A stretch of DNA of 64,000 nt, from positions 841,038,807 through 841,102,806 of the forward strand of contig NC_057801.1 in NCBI RefSeq assembly GCF_018294505.1. The letters run 5' to 3'. Origin of the DNA: Triticum aestivum. Lineage: Eukaryota; Streptophyta; Magnoliopsida; Poales; Poaceae. Made by a program: the position numbers and the translations under genes. A model generated the notes under the pieces. It did no database searches. It saw only the letters and a list, made by a program, of their open reading frames with translations, and was not told the origin of the DNA. Below, piece by piece: positions 11,400 to 24,419 of the stretch; within the stretch, counting starts at the first letter, position 1, and each line of letters begins with the position of its first letter.

Positions 11400-12971
11400 T
11401 GCTACGTCTTGAGCTAGCATTGGTTTTCCCCGAAGAGGAGAGGGTGATGCAGCAAGTGTAGCGTAAGTATTTCCCTCAGTTTTTGAGAACCAAGGTATCA
11501 ATCCAGTAGGAGGCTCCTCAAAAGTCCCACGCACCTACACAAACAAACTGAGAACTCGCAACCAACGCAATAAAGGGGTTGTCAATCCCTTCACGGCCAC
11601 TTGCGAAAGTGAGATCTAATAGAGATAGTATGATAAGATATATATATTTTTGGTATTTTATGATATAGATGCAAGAAAAGTAAAGATGCAAATAAAAGTA
11701 GATTGAAAGCAAATATGATAAGAGATAGACCCGGGGGCCATAGGTTTCACTAGAGGCTTCTCTCGAGAGCATAAGTATTACGGTGGGTGAACAAATTACT
11801 GTCAAGCAATTGATAGAAAAGCGAATAATTATGACGTTATCTAGGCATGATCATGTATATAGGCATCACATCCAAAACAAGTAGACCGACTCCTGCCTGC
11901 ATCTACTACTATTACTCCACACATCGACCGCTATCCAGCATGCATCTAGAGTATTAAGTTCATAAGAACGGAGTAACGCATTAAGCAAGATGATATGATG
12001 TAGAGGGATAAACTCATGCAATATGATATAAACCCCATCTTGTTATCCTCGATGGCAACAATACAATACGTGTCTTGCAACCCTTCCTGTCATTGGGTAA
12101 GAACACCGCAAGATTGAACCCAAAGCTAAGCACTTCTCCCATGGCAAGAAAGATCAATCTAGTAGGCCAAACCAAACCGATAATTCGAAGAGACTTGCAA
12201 AGATAACTCAATCATACATAAAAGAATTCAGAGAAGATTCAATTAATAACCATAGATAAATCTAAACATAAACTCACAATTCATCAGATCTTGACAAACA
12301 CACCGCAAAAAGAGATTACATCGAATAGATCTCCACAAGAGAGGGGGAGATCATTGTATTGAGATCCAAAAAGAGAGAAGAAGCCATCTAGCTAATAACT
12401 ATGGACGCGTAGGTCTGAGGTAAACTACTCACAACTCATAGGAGGGGCAAGGATGTTGATGTAGAGGCCCTCCGTGGTCGATTCCCCCTCCGGCAGAGTG
12501 CCGGCGAAGGCTCCAAGATGGGATCTCGCGGATACAGAAGGTTACGGTGGTGGAAATTGTGTTTCGTGGTGCCCCCGGATGTTTTCGGGGTCCGTAGGTA
12601 TATATAGGAGGAAGAAGTACGTCGGTGGACGCCCGAGGGGACCACGAGACAGGGGGGCGCGCCCTACAGGGGGGCGCCCTCCTATCTCGTGGAGCCCTCG
12701 GAGCTTTCTTGACTTGCACCCCAAGCTCTCCGGATCAGATTTGTTCCAAAAATAACGCTCCCGAAGGTGTCATTCCGTTTGGACTCCGTTTGATATTCCT
12801 TTTCTTCGTAATACTGAAATAGGCAAAAAACCGCAATATGGGCTGGGCCTCCGGTTAGTAGGTTAGTCCTAAAATGATATAAATATGTAGAATAAAGCCC
12901 ATAAGCATCCAAAACAGGTAATATAATAGCATGGAACAATCAAAAATTATAGATACGTTGGAGACGTATCA
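11400..12971 (-). repeat. 5' LTR of the Sabrina/WHAM-like element
   Basis: 1572 bp, TG...CA ended on the minus strand (TGATACGTC...GACGTAGCA). It is full-length by comparison with the solo LTR at 1229-2798. The minus-strand TATA motif is near 12598-12607. The following bases (CTAGG) find no match at the far end of the element. Confidence 0.9.
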
Positions 12972-14047
12972 CTAGGCAATCAGACTATGCAGCTTTATCA
13001 CTTTCACTTAGCCATAAGAATCCATTGTTGGGCCTAAGGACTAGCCCCTGTTGTGTGAACGGCGATCCAGAGTACGGTGCCTTTGCAACATGGCTGGTTA
13101 AAGCCCAGCCCCTTGTATAATACGGCATAAATTGCGAACGATTTATAGTATAACACTAAGTCACCGGATCACTGACCCGCTCTCGCAGACCATGACAGTC
13201 AGTTTTTGGCTTTCTCTACTGAGGTACTTAATTGGATGAACCAGAACTACAATTGCAGTAGTTCTCCCTTTGCTACCTTAGCCGAACGGGCTGAACGTAA
13301 GGTGGCAAGCACAGGAGCCGGGCAACCCAACTATAGACCAAAGACATGATTCGGAGCCAATGCATATAATGCAATATCCGGGACGCTGAAAAGTTCCCTA
13401 TAGGTGTTCAGACTTAAAGAATTTGCGGGGCCGAAGACATCCCTTGGTATAAAGGTCGTGCTGAAGCACGTATGTCAGTTGAAAGCAAGGAGGGAATATA
13501 GATGATGAGATAATGCAAGAATCCAACAAGAAGGTGGTGATCACTTCCTTTATATTCTTATCGACACGTCGAGGCATGTTTTCACAGACGATGCCATTGA
13601 ATATTAAGGTCATGTTACATGCCTAAAGAAAAAATTACATAAGGGAAAGTCTAACACATGGCCTAAAGGTGATGGTTCAAAGACTCCGTTGATGCCCTAA
13701 CGCACGTCTGCGCCATTTTTCCTTAGTAACAAGTCCTTTGATAGGAGTATTTGATGGTTGGTCATGAAGATGGGAAACTCTAGCCTTGAAAGGCTCCCTG
13801 GTGCAACCTATACAGCAAAATAGGGTTCTTAATGAACCTGTAGTGAAAAAAGATGTATGCAGTCCCAATAGGGTCAAGCCGTACTATGGACTTTTTCCAT
13901 AGTGTGCCTCCAGTGCTGCCCAAGTTATTTTGAGTGTGTAGTGATGTACGCGCGGTACGTAAGCCGCAACCTTATGGGGCGGTCGAGGCCGAACTGCTAA
14001 TCGAGGTCCGGATCCGTCGAGTTATCGCAATGGTGCGCGGACCAGAC

Positions 14048-14398
14048 TCATTTAGAGATGTTGTTGGCTTTAATGTCCGACGAATTATTCGGCTTGATAA
14101 AGCCGCCATACACCTCGGCTGCAAGGGCAGCGGTGTGCTCTTCAGTACGGAGGGAGCGCTCCATATTTTCATTGACTGTAATGACGCCGCGAGGTCCAGG
14201 CATCTTAAGCTTCAAATAAGCATAGTGCGGGACTACATTAAAGCGGGCAAAAGCAGTTTGTCCAAGCAATGTGTGATAGCCACTGCGGAAAAGGCCGATG
14301 TCAAAGATCAATTCTTCATTGTGGAAGTTGTTTGGGGAGCCGAATACCACCTCCAGTGTTAGTGAGCCCGTACAACGGGCCTCCACGCTAGGTATCAC
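14048..14398 (-). pseudogene. Retroviral-type protease region fragment (Gypsy)
   Basis: The minus-strand reading (LEVVFGSPNNFHNEE...GYHTLLGQTAFARF) matches the region after the protease active site in the related element at 47155-48333 (VVFGSPDNYRSKE, GYHALLGREAF). The DGG-type active-site part lies upstream in another frame near 14480-14540. It is broken by frameshifts and is not a gene product. Confidence 0.7.
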
Positions 14399-15121
14399 AC
14401 CTTTAAAGGTGGTGTTACTAGGCTTGATTTTTTATGGGTCAATGCCCATTTTGCAGAAAGTGTCTTGATAAATCAAGTTGAGACTGCTGCCCCCGTCCAT
14501 AAGGACTCTAGTGAGATGGTATCCGTCAATAATTAGATCGAGTACTAGGGCTGCCGAACCGCCGTGATGGATACTGGTTGGGTGTGCCTGCGATCAAAAG
14601 TGATCTGATAGGCTTGCCATGGGTTGAACTTTGGGGCGACACCTCTACGGCGTAGACGTCCCTTAGTGCGCGCTTGCGCTCCCTTTTGGGAATGAGAGTG
14701 ACATAGATCATGTTCACTATTTTCACCTCGTGGGGAAACTGTTTTTGGCCCCCGATGTTCGGATGACGGGGTTCATCATCATCCTCACTTGGAGGTCCTT
14801 TTCCCTTGTGATCGGTATTTATCTTACCGGCCTATTTGAAAACACAACAGTTCCTGTTGGTGTGGTTAGCAGGCTTGTTGGGTGTGCCATGAATCTGACA
14901 GGGCCTCTCAAGGATTCTTTCCAAACCGGATGGACCGTCCCTGTTGCCTTTGAAAGGTTTCTTCCGCTGACCATATTTAGAACCATTGAATCCGGCGTTG
15001 ACTGCCATATCATATACGTCGTCATTGTTGCTCCGATGTTTGTTTTTATTGCAGCCTGGTCTACCGTTGCCATCCCTGGCCTCATAAGTTTCGGGGTCGC
15101 CTGAGCTCTTGCTTCTATGAG

Positions 15122-16742
15122 CTAATCAACTGTCTTCACCCGCACAAAAGCGGGCATGCGTGTGGTTAAAGCCGCTATGGTCTTCGGCTTTTCTTGCCCG
15201 AGGTGTCGGGCGAGCCACTCGTCCCGGAAGCTGTGTTTAAAGGCCGCCAAGGCTTCGGCGTCCGGACAGTACACAATTTGGTTTTTCTTAATTAGGAATC
15301 GATTCCAAAGCTTGCGGGCTAATTCGCCAGGTTGCTGGATTATGTGACTCAAGTCATCCGCATTCGTTGGCCGGACATAATTGCCTTGAAAGTTGGCCCG
15401 AAAAGCATCTTCTAAATCTTCCCAAGTTCCAATAGAGTTTTCTGGGAGGTTGTTCAACCAGCGCTGTGCTGGTCCCTTCATCTTTAGAGGAAGGTATTTA
15501 ATAGCGTGGAGATCATCTCCACGATCCATATGAATGTGAAGAAGAAAATCTTCAATCCAGACGGCCGGATCCGTCATTCCACCGTATTGTTCGATGTTTA
15601 CGGGTTTAAACCCTTCCGTAAATTGGTGGTGCATTACATCATCGGTGAATCACAAAGGGTGTGTAGTGTAGCCCCTCTATATCGCGCAATATCGCGGCGG
15701 AGATCAGATGACATCTGGGTTCGGTGTTGATCCTGAATATAGTAATGGTCGTCGCACCGGGCTTCATAGCCGTTATCTCACGCCGGGGCACGGCCTCTTG
15801 CTCTGTAGATTGATCTAGTCTGGCTAGCTTTATTGGCTAGGTCCCGTTGCAAGTCATATGTGTAGCCCGCAGCTGTTGTCTCCTTGCCTCTTCGGCGATG
15901 GGGTGCAGGCTGGTGTTCGGCTTGATATGCCGCTTTATCCCGTCCGCGTGGTGGTCGGTCAGATTGATCTGCCTGATTGTATTTCAACGGTATTGGCTCT
16001 AGAGTTTCTTCATCGAATTGTGGTAACAGCTTACGCATGGGGTAACTTTTTACTGGTCGCTCGGGGCCGTACTCTTTGGCCGCCGGGACCTTGGTCCATC
16101 TTTGATTGAGCATGTCATGTTCAGCTTTGAGCTGCTGTTATTTCTTTTTCAGGCTCCGTGCTGTGGTGATGAGCTGTCGCTTGAAGCGTTCTTGCTCGAG
16201 GGGTTCCTCTGGGATGATAAAGTCTTCGTCACCAAGGCTAACATCCTCCTCGGTGACTGGCATATAGTTGTTGTCTTCTGAATCTTCATGATCAGCGTGT
16301 TCGGGGATATACTGACCCTCCTCCCTCTCATCCTGCTCGGACGTGGGCTCGACGGGGTGGTCGGGGTCTTCGGCATTGTCCGGAGTCTCGTTATCTCTGG
16401 TGCGGTATTGCTATCCTTTGCCCGATGAGATCGTGATCGGCGCTGCTGACATCAGCGCTTTGGTGGTTCATCGATGGGTTTGTCCTCATTGGGATTCTGA
16501 TTATCCTCGTCATCCTTTTTATCAGGAGCGTCCACCATGTATACATCATAGGTTGAAGTGGCCGTCCAATTCCCTGTGATGGTTGGGGAAGGACTTACTT
16601 CAGCGTCGGCATCGTCGTCCATACCATCGATGTCTTCGGACGCATGGGTGGTGGGTGGGGCATAAAATTCCCCGCTCTCAGCCCCCAGTCCGAGCTGAGT
16701 ATAGTTCAGAGATAAAGCCTCCGTAATGGTGAGAGACTGCAT
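15122..16742 (-). pseudogene. Gypsy gag, frameshifted
   Basis: Four consecutive minus-strand pieces in different frames make one decayed gag. The N-terminus is 16742-16452 (MQSLTITEALSLNYTQLGLG), followed by 16376-16149, 16113-15778 and 15634-15122. The last is a Retrotrans_gag-type domain (WLNNLPENSIGTWEDLEDAF...). The start codon lies only about 10 bp from the LTR edge, so the primer-binding site and leader appear deleted. Several indels and stops are present. Confidence 0.78.
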
Positions 16743-16751
16743 TAATGGCTA

Positions 16752-17197
16752 GGGGGGCTCAAGTTGTGCGTCTAAGGATCGATGGTAACAATGGACAAAG
16801 GACACAGTGTTTACCCAGGTTCGGGCCCTCTTAATGGAGGTAAAACTCTACTCCTGCTTGATTATGTTCGAAGGGTATAGGGGTTACAAGAGTTGATCTA
16901 CCACGAGATCGTAATGGCTAAACCCTAGCTCGGCTAGCCTAGTAATGTTATGATCCTGCCTCCGGTCTAAGCCCTCCGGTTTATATAGACACCGGAGGGT
17001 TTTAGGGTTGTACAAAGTCAGTTTAACAGAAAGGAAATAGTATATCCGGACACCTAAACTTGCCATCCACGTATACGGGAGTCCCCACCGGACTCGGGAG
17101 GTGGTCTTCTTCCTTGTATCTTGACGGCCCATTAGTCTGATCCATGTCCAATAGACCGGACACCCGAGGACCCCTTAATCCAGGATTCCCTTAGTCA
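16752..17197 (-). repeat. LTR of the Fatima-like remnant, inner end eroded
   Basis: On the minus strand it begins TGACTAAGGGAATCC at 17197. It shares blocks with the LTR at 39838-40308 (TTACCCAGGTTCGGGCCCTC near 16814, and CCGGTTTATATAGACACCGG, whose minus-strand TATATAAA is the likely promoter). The ~25 bp expected at the inner edge are missing. Confidence 0.75.
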
Positions 17198-18864
<1,667 letters not shown>

Positions 18865-19850
18865 TGTTGGCGCCGCCTCCTTGCAGCGCCTCTCTTCTTC
18901 CTTCACTCTCAACTCTCTTGTGGTTTCTTTCAAGAACACACACAGACGCACAATTGTGGAACTCAGGAACACACACGCATGTACCAAGGAAGAACACAAA
19001 CAGGCTTTGCCTTAGGCTCTCTTCCTTGGCTATCACAATGGCTATATTTTTGCTTGTGCTAACACGGTTGCCTTTTCTCATTCATCTGATCACCTTATAA
19101 ATAACCAGTACAAGCAACTCATGCACGCACTAACCCGGCCGCTATGCCCGGCCTAACAGCACACAGCCAGCCACGCACACATTGGCCAGCCGCCACACTC
19201 GGCGCTGCTAACCCCACTAACTAATTCCAATATGCATGCACGTCCAGCCATCCACTCAACTGTAACGACCCGGCCCAGCACGCATCTGACTTGGCTGGCA
19301 TGCAAACGCATGGCTAGCTAACAAACTCGGTCATGGACTTGCGCCACGCACGCACGCACCCACGCGCGCCTAACGTGGTTTACTCCAACATACTCTCCCT
19401 AAACCACGATCTCGTCGTCGTCGGAGTTGTTGCAGTTCCTATTATTGTCGTCGTCACGGCCGTGACTTAGCCCACGGACCCGACCCGGCGCATCGACGCC
19501 GGTCGTACCGCCACGGACCCGACCTGGCGCACTGACGCAGGTCGCACCGTACTCCGTCACAACCCCGGCGGCATACGCCGAGCTCCTTCTCCGCCGGTGA
19601 CACATGCCCGACGTCCCTCGGCGCCCCGCACGTCCCGCGCACACCCGACGAGCCCAACCGGACCAATGCGTCCTGCACGTCCCGTGCGCACCCGACGCGC
19701 CCGACGAGCCCGACAACACCAGACGCCATGGACTCACCGCGCGCCGCCTGCGCGTCCGCCATGGCAGCCGCCAGCGACAAACGCCGGAAGGATGTAGCCG
19801 AACTCGAGTACGGACTCGATCACAACGGTGACATACGCCTCCTCCCAACG
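18865..19850 (-). mobile_element. Copia fragment B nested in fragment A: 3' LTR and 3' internal end
   Basis: On the minus strand an LTR begins TGTTGGAGTAAACC at 19390 and ends ...CCAACA at 18865 (526 bp). Directly outside it (19391-19404) is the purine-rich GGTTTAGGGAGAGTA, a polypurine tract, so this is a 3' LTR. The internal part (19391 to about 19850) is G/C-rich with internal repeats and no recognisable pol. The left boundary falls inside the gag of fragment A, which indicates nesting. Confidence 0.6.
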
Positions 19851-19854
19851 TCAA

Positions 19855-19945
19855 CCGCACGCTCATACGCACGCCCGCGGTCCCGACGCGTTCAGTGCGC
19901 ACCCATAACATGCACCGGTCGCGCCCGGCTCGCCACCACGGCTTA
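19855..19945 (-). repeat. Inverted partial copy of the fragment A LTR start
   Basis: The reverse complement resembles 17902-17992 over about 90 bp (AATAAGCCG...GACGCGTCGGGACCGCGGGC) with scattered mismatches. It is a partial LTR-like segment in opposite orientation. Whether it belongs to a second copy of the family or to a rearrangement of fragment A cannot be told from this sequence. Confidence 0.65.
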
Positions 19946-20014
19946 TTACCCTGTTAGCACAATGCCGCCATGTCGCTGTGAGTCGTTGAAGCCGCCACCA
20001 CACAGGTCCCCCAT

Positions 20015-20473
20015 TCATCCCTCCAAAACGGCCGGTACTATGCAGTATGTCGCCGGGGTCGTGACGGAGCTTTCCCTTCCATGCCACCTTGTAAGGACAG
20101 AGTTGATCAGTGATAAACCGCCGGTCCTATGCAGTAGCTTTCCCTTCCATGCCCTCAATCTGGCAGCCCCTTTGTCCAGCAGAGGTTGCCGCTCAATGCG
20201 TCTCAGCTTGCGGATAGATAGAGGTAGCCCCAAGTAATTGCAAGGCAAGACTCCATTCACCCCTCCAAAACCTTGCACTAGCCCCTGAACATCCAAGTGT
20301 TGGCACTGTATTGGGTATATGACACTTTTTGCCTCGTTCACTTTCAACCCCGATATTTCCCCAAAAAGGCTCATCAGAATACACCTTAGGGCCCCTAGTT
20401 CAAATGAACACGGGTTCCCAAATAGGGCAGCATCATCCGCATAAAAACTCGTTCTCAGCCGGGCAACACGCAA
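20015..20473 (-). pseudogene. LINE reverse-transcriptase fragment
   Basis: Minus-strand frame of about 150 residues with non-LTR RT features: FYADDAALF (catalytic YADD box), GLKVNEAKS, and YLGLPLSIRKLRR followed by a tryptophan-containing thumb region. It is plant L1-like, with neither the endonuclease upstream nor the RNase H downstream. A short direct duplication (AGCTTTCCCTTCCATGCC near 20069 and 20139) lies at its downstream end. It is a 5'- and 3'-truncated relic. Confidence 0.85.
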
Positions 20474-21120
20474 GGGAACGTTTAATACAGCAAAAAAATA
20501 CGTTTACTACGGTGAATAACTCAATGCTGTTTAGCCTTATTACAATACAGCAAAACCTGACCAAATCTGTCAATTTGGTCCTGAAGTTCAGTCTCGTGAA
20601 TCACGAGTCATGATACAACCAAAACCGAAGGGGTGAAGTAATCTGTTGGAGAGTAAAGTTGATACTAGGCGCACAAGCACTTCTGCTAGGACAGTTCTTT
20701 AGGAGCAACTTTACCTCCACTGATATTTAGCCTACTTCACATTAATTGCATGCTAGTTATATTGTTCTCCTTTTGCATGGTATGTTTGTGTTATCGCTTA
20801 GTTCCCTTTGGACCAGTAGTTATACTCGTCTTGAGGCCTAGATTGCGTGCTAGCTTCTGCACCACTGTCCTGCAGCGAGTCGTGGTGGATACTGAATTTG
20901 TGAAGGAACAAATCAGGTCTGCGTGAACTTTGTGCTAACTAATGTTGAGATGACCCTCGAACAGAGGAGGCTCATGTGTCAAATTGTTTATTAATGATAA
21001 AGGTGGTAAGTACATTGTTGGGAGACCTTCTCTAAAGTGCCAACTCCAGAGACTTCGTTTTCAATTCCTTTCCAAACAACCCACTATCAAAATATGTTAG
21101 TCAGAGAACACACAGGTATT
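20474..21120. other. Intergenic, no feature recognised
   Basis: AT-balanced sequence between the LINE relic and a DUF295-type relic. No ORF, repeat or terminus that I can support. Confidence 0.6.
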
Positions 21121-21450
21121 GATCTTTCCATATGCCACCTTGTAAAGTCTCCTAGAGACATGATCCTCTTCACTTCATCACGGGTGACGTCGTTCTTCTA
21201 GTCGTCTTCCTTGTAGCACATCATGTCGCTGTTGTCGGTAGAGATTTTCAAGAATACCTTGTCACTAGGATGATGGCATTCCCACCTAACCAACAATGAT
21301 GCAAGTAATAGATGCGGGTTTCTCTCTACACAACCGCACATGTTCACTGGCGCATGCACCACCTTAGAGAATGACTTTCCTAGAAAAAATGCTTGGTCAC
21401 CCAAGCTTGTGACCTCCGGCCACTTTTTCGACGAAACTCCCGATCTATTC
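21121..21450 (-). pseudogene. DUF295 (F-box-associated) gene C-terminal relic
   Basis: Minus-strand reading contains WPEVTSLGDQAFFLGKS, then VNMCGCVERN and, after about 150 bp, RIMSLGDFTRW. These are characteristic of the end of the DUF295 domain found in grass F-box proteins, where the loop before the final IYF... strand follows LGDxAxFLG. The N-terminal F-box and most of the domain are missing, and the upstream part (to 21707) reads as unrelated sequence. It is a gene relic, not a working gene. Confidence 0.6.
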
Positions 21451-21639
21451 ATCATACCATTGCAGTACAAAGAACAAAGAAATAACAAAAAATACACCCA
21501 TGTCCATAGACACCGAGCAATGACTACAAGCAATGGACTGAGCCGAAGGCACGCCACCATCATCATCCCTCCCTCATCGGAGCAATGCCAAACTTTTTGC
21601 TGTAGACCATCAGGAAGTCGTTGTGCTAAGGCCCCCAAA

Positions 21640-21960
21640 CAATTGTTGCTAGTGAAGAGAAGTATAGATCGAAAGAACCCAACTTGTAGACACACGAACG
21701 AAGACAACCAAAGACGGGATCAAAATAGATCCATCGAAGACCAACGCCAACTGAATCCCAAGAGATCCACTGGTAACACACGTCTACATTCCCTTCGATG
21801 ATGCTAGACGCATCACGGGAACGAAAGGCTAGGCAGGAAAACCTTATTCCATCTTCATGGAGCCGCCACCACCTCGTCCTCCTAAGTAGGACACAACCCC
21901 TAAATGAAATACAAAAACACCAAAACAAAGCAAGATTCCTCCCGCCGTCCTCAAAAGGGC
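21640..21960. repeat. Probable dispersed Triticeae repeat (type uncertain)
   Basis: The stretch with AAGAGATCCACTGG, GATGATGCTAGACGCATCA and GAGCCGCCACCACCTCG is of a kind I associate with dispersed non-LTR-like repeats near Triticeae genes. No ends or coding sequence are visible, and the assignment is from memory of similar sequences only. Confidence 0.3.
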
Positions 21961-22013
21961 ATCATTTTGGTTAATAGCTACCAATTAGTTCACCATTTGG
22001 TCTGAAACAGTAC

Positions 22014-22710
22014 CTCTCAAGAACATGATCCATGTGAATTCAGTTCATAACTGAGCGCATTATTCATTGATTCGGTATTCCTCATATACTTTAGTTAACT
22101 ATGGATAGTCCATCCATTATTACTAGAAAGAGAAAACATCATAAAAATTTGTAGAGGTAACCACGGTACTTGGCACTCACAAAACCGATTTATTAACAAG
22201 GTGGTAGAAACTAGTCGGTTAAGTGATTGACCATGCAACTAAAATATAAACAAGGGTGGCTTGGACTAACAACACAGTCCCTCAATTTCACAATTATTGT
22301 CATGGTTTTAGTTTAAATTTTAGCTAAAACTACGACAACAATTTTGAAAACGAGGGAGTAGAAGACAACATAAATGTACATACTACTGCGTCACTCGCTG
22401 AGCTGCTTGCCGAGATTATCCACTCCCAAGAACATTACACATGTGAATTCAATTGGTAACTGAGCACGTTATTTATAGATTAGGTACTTCTCACACTTTA
22501 ACTATGGATAATCCATCGATTATCGCCAGAAAAAGAAAACATCATAATATTTTGTAGAGGTAACCACGGTACGCGGCACTCAGACAGACTCGATTTATAA
22601 AGAAGGTGCTACATACTAGTAGTAGTTAAGTGATTGACCATGCAACTAAAATGTAAACAAGGGCGGCTTGGACTAGCAACATGCTGGCAACACAAATGTA
22701 GTACATACTA
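22014..22710. repeat. Diverged direct duplication of the UGT 3' flank
   Basis: The segment about 22018-22275 (AAGAACATGATCCATGTGAATTCA...) recurs at about 22430-22680 (AAGAACATTACACATGTGAATTCA...) with roughly 15-20% differences by eye and some small indels. Both copies contain GTAGAGGTAACCACGGTAC and TAAGTGATTGACCATGCAACTAAAAT. The unit is about 410 bp and includes a UGT C-terminal stub between the copies (22384-22429). Confidence 0.85.
22384..22429 (-). pseudogene. UGT C-terminal stub (duplicated 3' end)
   Basis: The minus strand reads VDNLGKQLSE-stop, nearly identical to the last residues of the intact UGT immediately upstream in transcription (VDSLGKQLRE-stop at 22716). It sits at the matching place in the duplicated 3' flank, so the duplication carried the very end of the coding region. 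Only about 12 codons are recognisable. Confidence 0.8.
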
Positions 22711-22715
22711 GTGCG

Positions 22716-24161
22716 TCATTCCCTGAGCTGCTTTCCAAGACTATCCACATCCAACAGAAACTGGGCAAACGCCACCCGGGACGGGCCACCTTCCTCCAGG
22801 GCCGCCTCGGCCTCCTCCCTGCGAGCAGCTACCCGGGCCCTGAGCTGCTTCCCTTCCTCGCCCTCAATTACCAGCCGCACCTTGACCTCCACCTCATCTG
22901 CCTTGACAAAACCTGTCATGTATCCTTCCAGCTCGACAGCGACGCCCATGTCCTCTGTCATAGACACCTTGTTCATCTTCTGCTCCGCTTCCAGTGGCAG
23001 GCACAACATCGGCACCCCAGCCACAATGGCCTCCAGCACCGAGTTCCAACCGCAGTGCGTCACGAACGCGCCGGTTGCCCTATGGTCGAGCACGTCCATC
23101 TGTGGTGCCCATGACTTGACGACCAGGCCCCTGCCCTTGGTCCGCTCTAAGAACCCTTGAGGCAGGAGTGAGCCAAGGTCCGGCTCAGGGCCCACTTTCA
23201 AGTATTTCTCCGGGTTGTCGCTTCCAGCAGGTCTGCGCACAGACCATAGGAACCGTTGCCCTGACCTCTCCAAGCCAACGGCTATCTCCTTCAGTTGCTC
23301 TTCCGAGAGCGCGCCCTTGCTCCCCAAACAGAAGAACACGACACTGCGGTCGGGCTGCATGTCGAGCCACTCGAGGCATTCGTTCCTCTCTACTTTGTCC
23401 TCATCCTTGGCGCCCTTGCCGACCAATGGACCAACACAGTAGATCGGAGGCAGGATCCTTTCGGGGATGCAGAGTGGGCCCCTGAGAGACTGCACCGCGC
23501 GGTTCTCCAACAACTCGAACGTGTTCAGCAGAATGCCCATGGTCTCTGTGTTGCGCTTCCAGATGTTCATCATGGCCTTGCACATCTCATCTTCCGGGTG
23601 CTCTAATAGTTCCTTGATGAGATGAGACGCTGGCATCGGTGGAACGCCGACGAAATCGAGGGGTGTGTCCCCGAGTTCCTTCAAGCCTGTCTGCCTACCG
23701 GCAATCAATGCCGGGAGTTGGGTTAGGACTGACAGGCATGAGGCGCTCCCCGCGAAGAACGTGTAGACCGGGACACCGAGCTTCACGCAAACATCGGTGG
23801 CGTCGATGCAGAACATGTCGAGGACAACAGAGTGCAAGCTTTTTCGATCGATGCCGTGGAGGAATGCTTCAAACTGCTCGTTGTAATAGTGCAAGAGCTG
23901 GAGCATGAGTAAGAAAGGGTGCTTGCTTGGGGCCGCAAAGTCTGGAGCCTGGAGGGATGGGAGGACATGAAAGGAGATGGACGGGTTGGAGGCGGCAATG
24001 CGCTCGATGGCAGTGGTGCCGGAGTCTGACAACTTAAAGGGCGGCTCGACGAGTACCATGGTGACGTCGTAGCCGTGCTTGAGAAAGACGTTGGCGAGCT
24101 CTGTCATGGGGCGAACGTGTCCGACGCCGGCACCGGGGTACAGGACCACGGTCTGCCTCAT
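22716..24161 (-). CDS. UDP-glycosyltransferase, UGT88-like
   Basis: Single-exon, 481-residue family 1 glycosyltransferase, the usual length for plant UGTs. It transfers a sugar from a UDP-sugar to a small-molecule acceptor in the cytosol. The acceptor cannot be read from sequence. The N-terminal acceptor domain has the catalytic His at residue 15 (GVGHVRP) and the probable partner Asp at 115 (VLDMF). The 44-residue PSPG donor box spans 351-394 (WAPQMDVLDHRATG to PLEAEQ). HCGWNS and the final Gln are present, consistent with UDP-glucose use. The start ATG (24159-24161) is at the expected MRQTVVLYPGAGVGH motif. There is no signal peptide. The overall pattern fits group E/UGT88-type enzymes. No frameshift or stop is present, and it is the only intact conventional plant gene in the window. 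Confidence 0.95.
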   Translation of the reverse strand: MRQTVVLYPGAGVGHVRPMTELANVFLKHGYDVTMVLVEPPFKLSDSGTTAIERIAASNPSISFHVLPSLQAPDFAAPSKHPFLLMLQLLHYYNEQFEAFLHGIDRKSLHSVVLDMFCIDATDVCVKLGVPVYTFFAGSASCLSVLTQLPALIAGRQTGLKELGDTPLDFVGVPPMPASHLIKELLEHPEDEMCKAMMNIWKRNTETMGILLNTFELLENRAVQSLRGPLCIPERILPPIYCVGPLVGKGAKDEDKVERNECLEWLDMQPDRSVVFFCLGSKGALSEEQLKEIAVGLERSGQRFLWSVRRPAGSDNPEKYLKVGPEPDLGSLLPQGFLERTKGRGLVVKSWAPQMDVLDHRATGAFVTHCGWNSVLEAIVAGVPMLCLPLEAEQKMNKVSMTEDMGVAVELEGYMTGFVKADEVEVKVRLVIEGEEGKQLRARVAARREEAEAALEEGGPSRVAFAQFLLDVDSLGKQLRE

Positions 24162-24306
24162 CTCGAGACCCTATGGAAGGTGGGTGGTAAGAATGTTTGG
24201 GAACTTTTTGGAGGTGGCACTAGCACTGGCGGGGTGGAAATAGTTGGCCTTGCCTTCTGCCTTGCGAGAGGAGCAGTTCTGGGCATGGAATCTCACGACT
24301 CAGAGA

Positions 24307-24314
24307 TATATATA
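24307..24314 (-). promoter_or_regulatory. TATA box of the UGT gene
   Basis: TATATATA on the minus strand lies about 145 bp upstream of the UGT ATG, giving a predicted leader of roughly 110-120 nt. It is the only good TATA motif close upstream. Confidence 0.6.
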
Positions 24315-24419
24315 CAGGAAACCGGAAATTTTTCCGTGCACGGGACCTCCAGCCGTTCGTTCCGTACACGAGACAGACGTCTCACGCTCTGTACTATGCC
24401 CATCTAACGTGTCGAGCTT

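Larger units (their letters stand above)
6212..12971 (-). mobile_element. Non-autonomous Sabrina/WHAM-like Gypsy element with two LTRs
   Basis: Minus-strand element: 5' LTR 11400-12971, primer-binding site 11371-11388, gag remnant 11197-10649, long non-coding internal region (about 7770-10640), polypurine tract just inside 7756, and 3' LTR 6212-7755. It has no protease, RT or integrase, so it would have needed proteins from a relative. The two LTRs are closely similar to each other by eye. The 3' LTR lacks about 34 bp of its outer end, and no target duplication is visible (left flank CACTA, right flank a different Gypsy). A later deletion or recombination probably removed one junction. Confidence 0.85.
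12972..17197 (-). mobile_element. Fatima-like Gypsy remnant (one LTR, gag, protease)
   Basis: Minus-strand element with its LTR at about 16752-17197, then gag in pieces, then a protease-region fragment, then non-coding sequence 12972-14047. RT, RNase H, integrase and the second LTR are absent. The LTR and the spacer (for example AAGCACAGGAGCC near 13306, also near 43898) resemble the element at 39838, so it is a diverged relative. Its left end is cut by the Sabrina/WHAM-like LTR at 12971. I see no gene in 12972-14047. Confidence 0.75.

Noticed and set aside
13934..15104. Plus-strand ORFs of 142 and 124 codons
   Set aside because: They lie opposite decayed Gypsy protease/gag sequence, with no recognisable protein.
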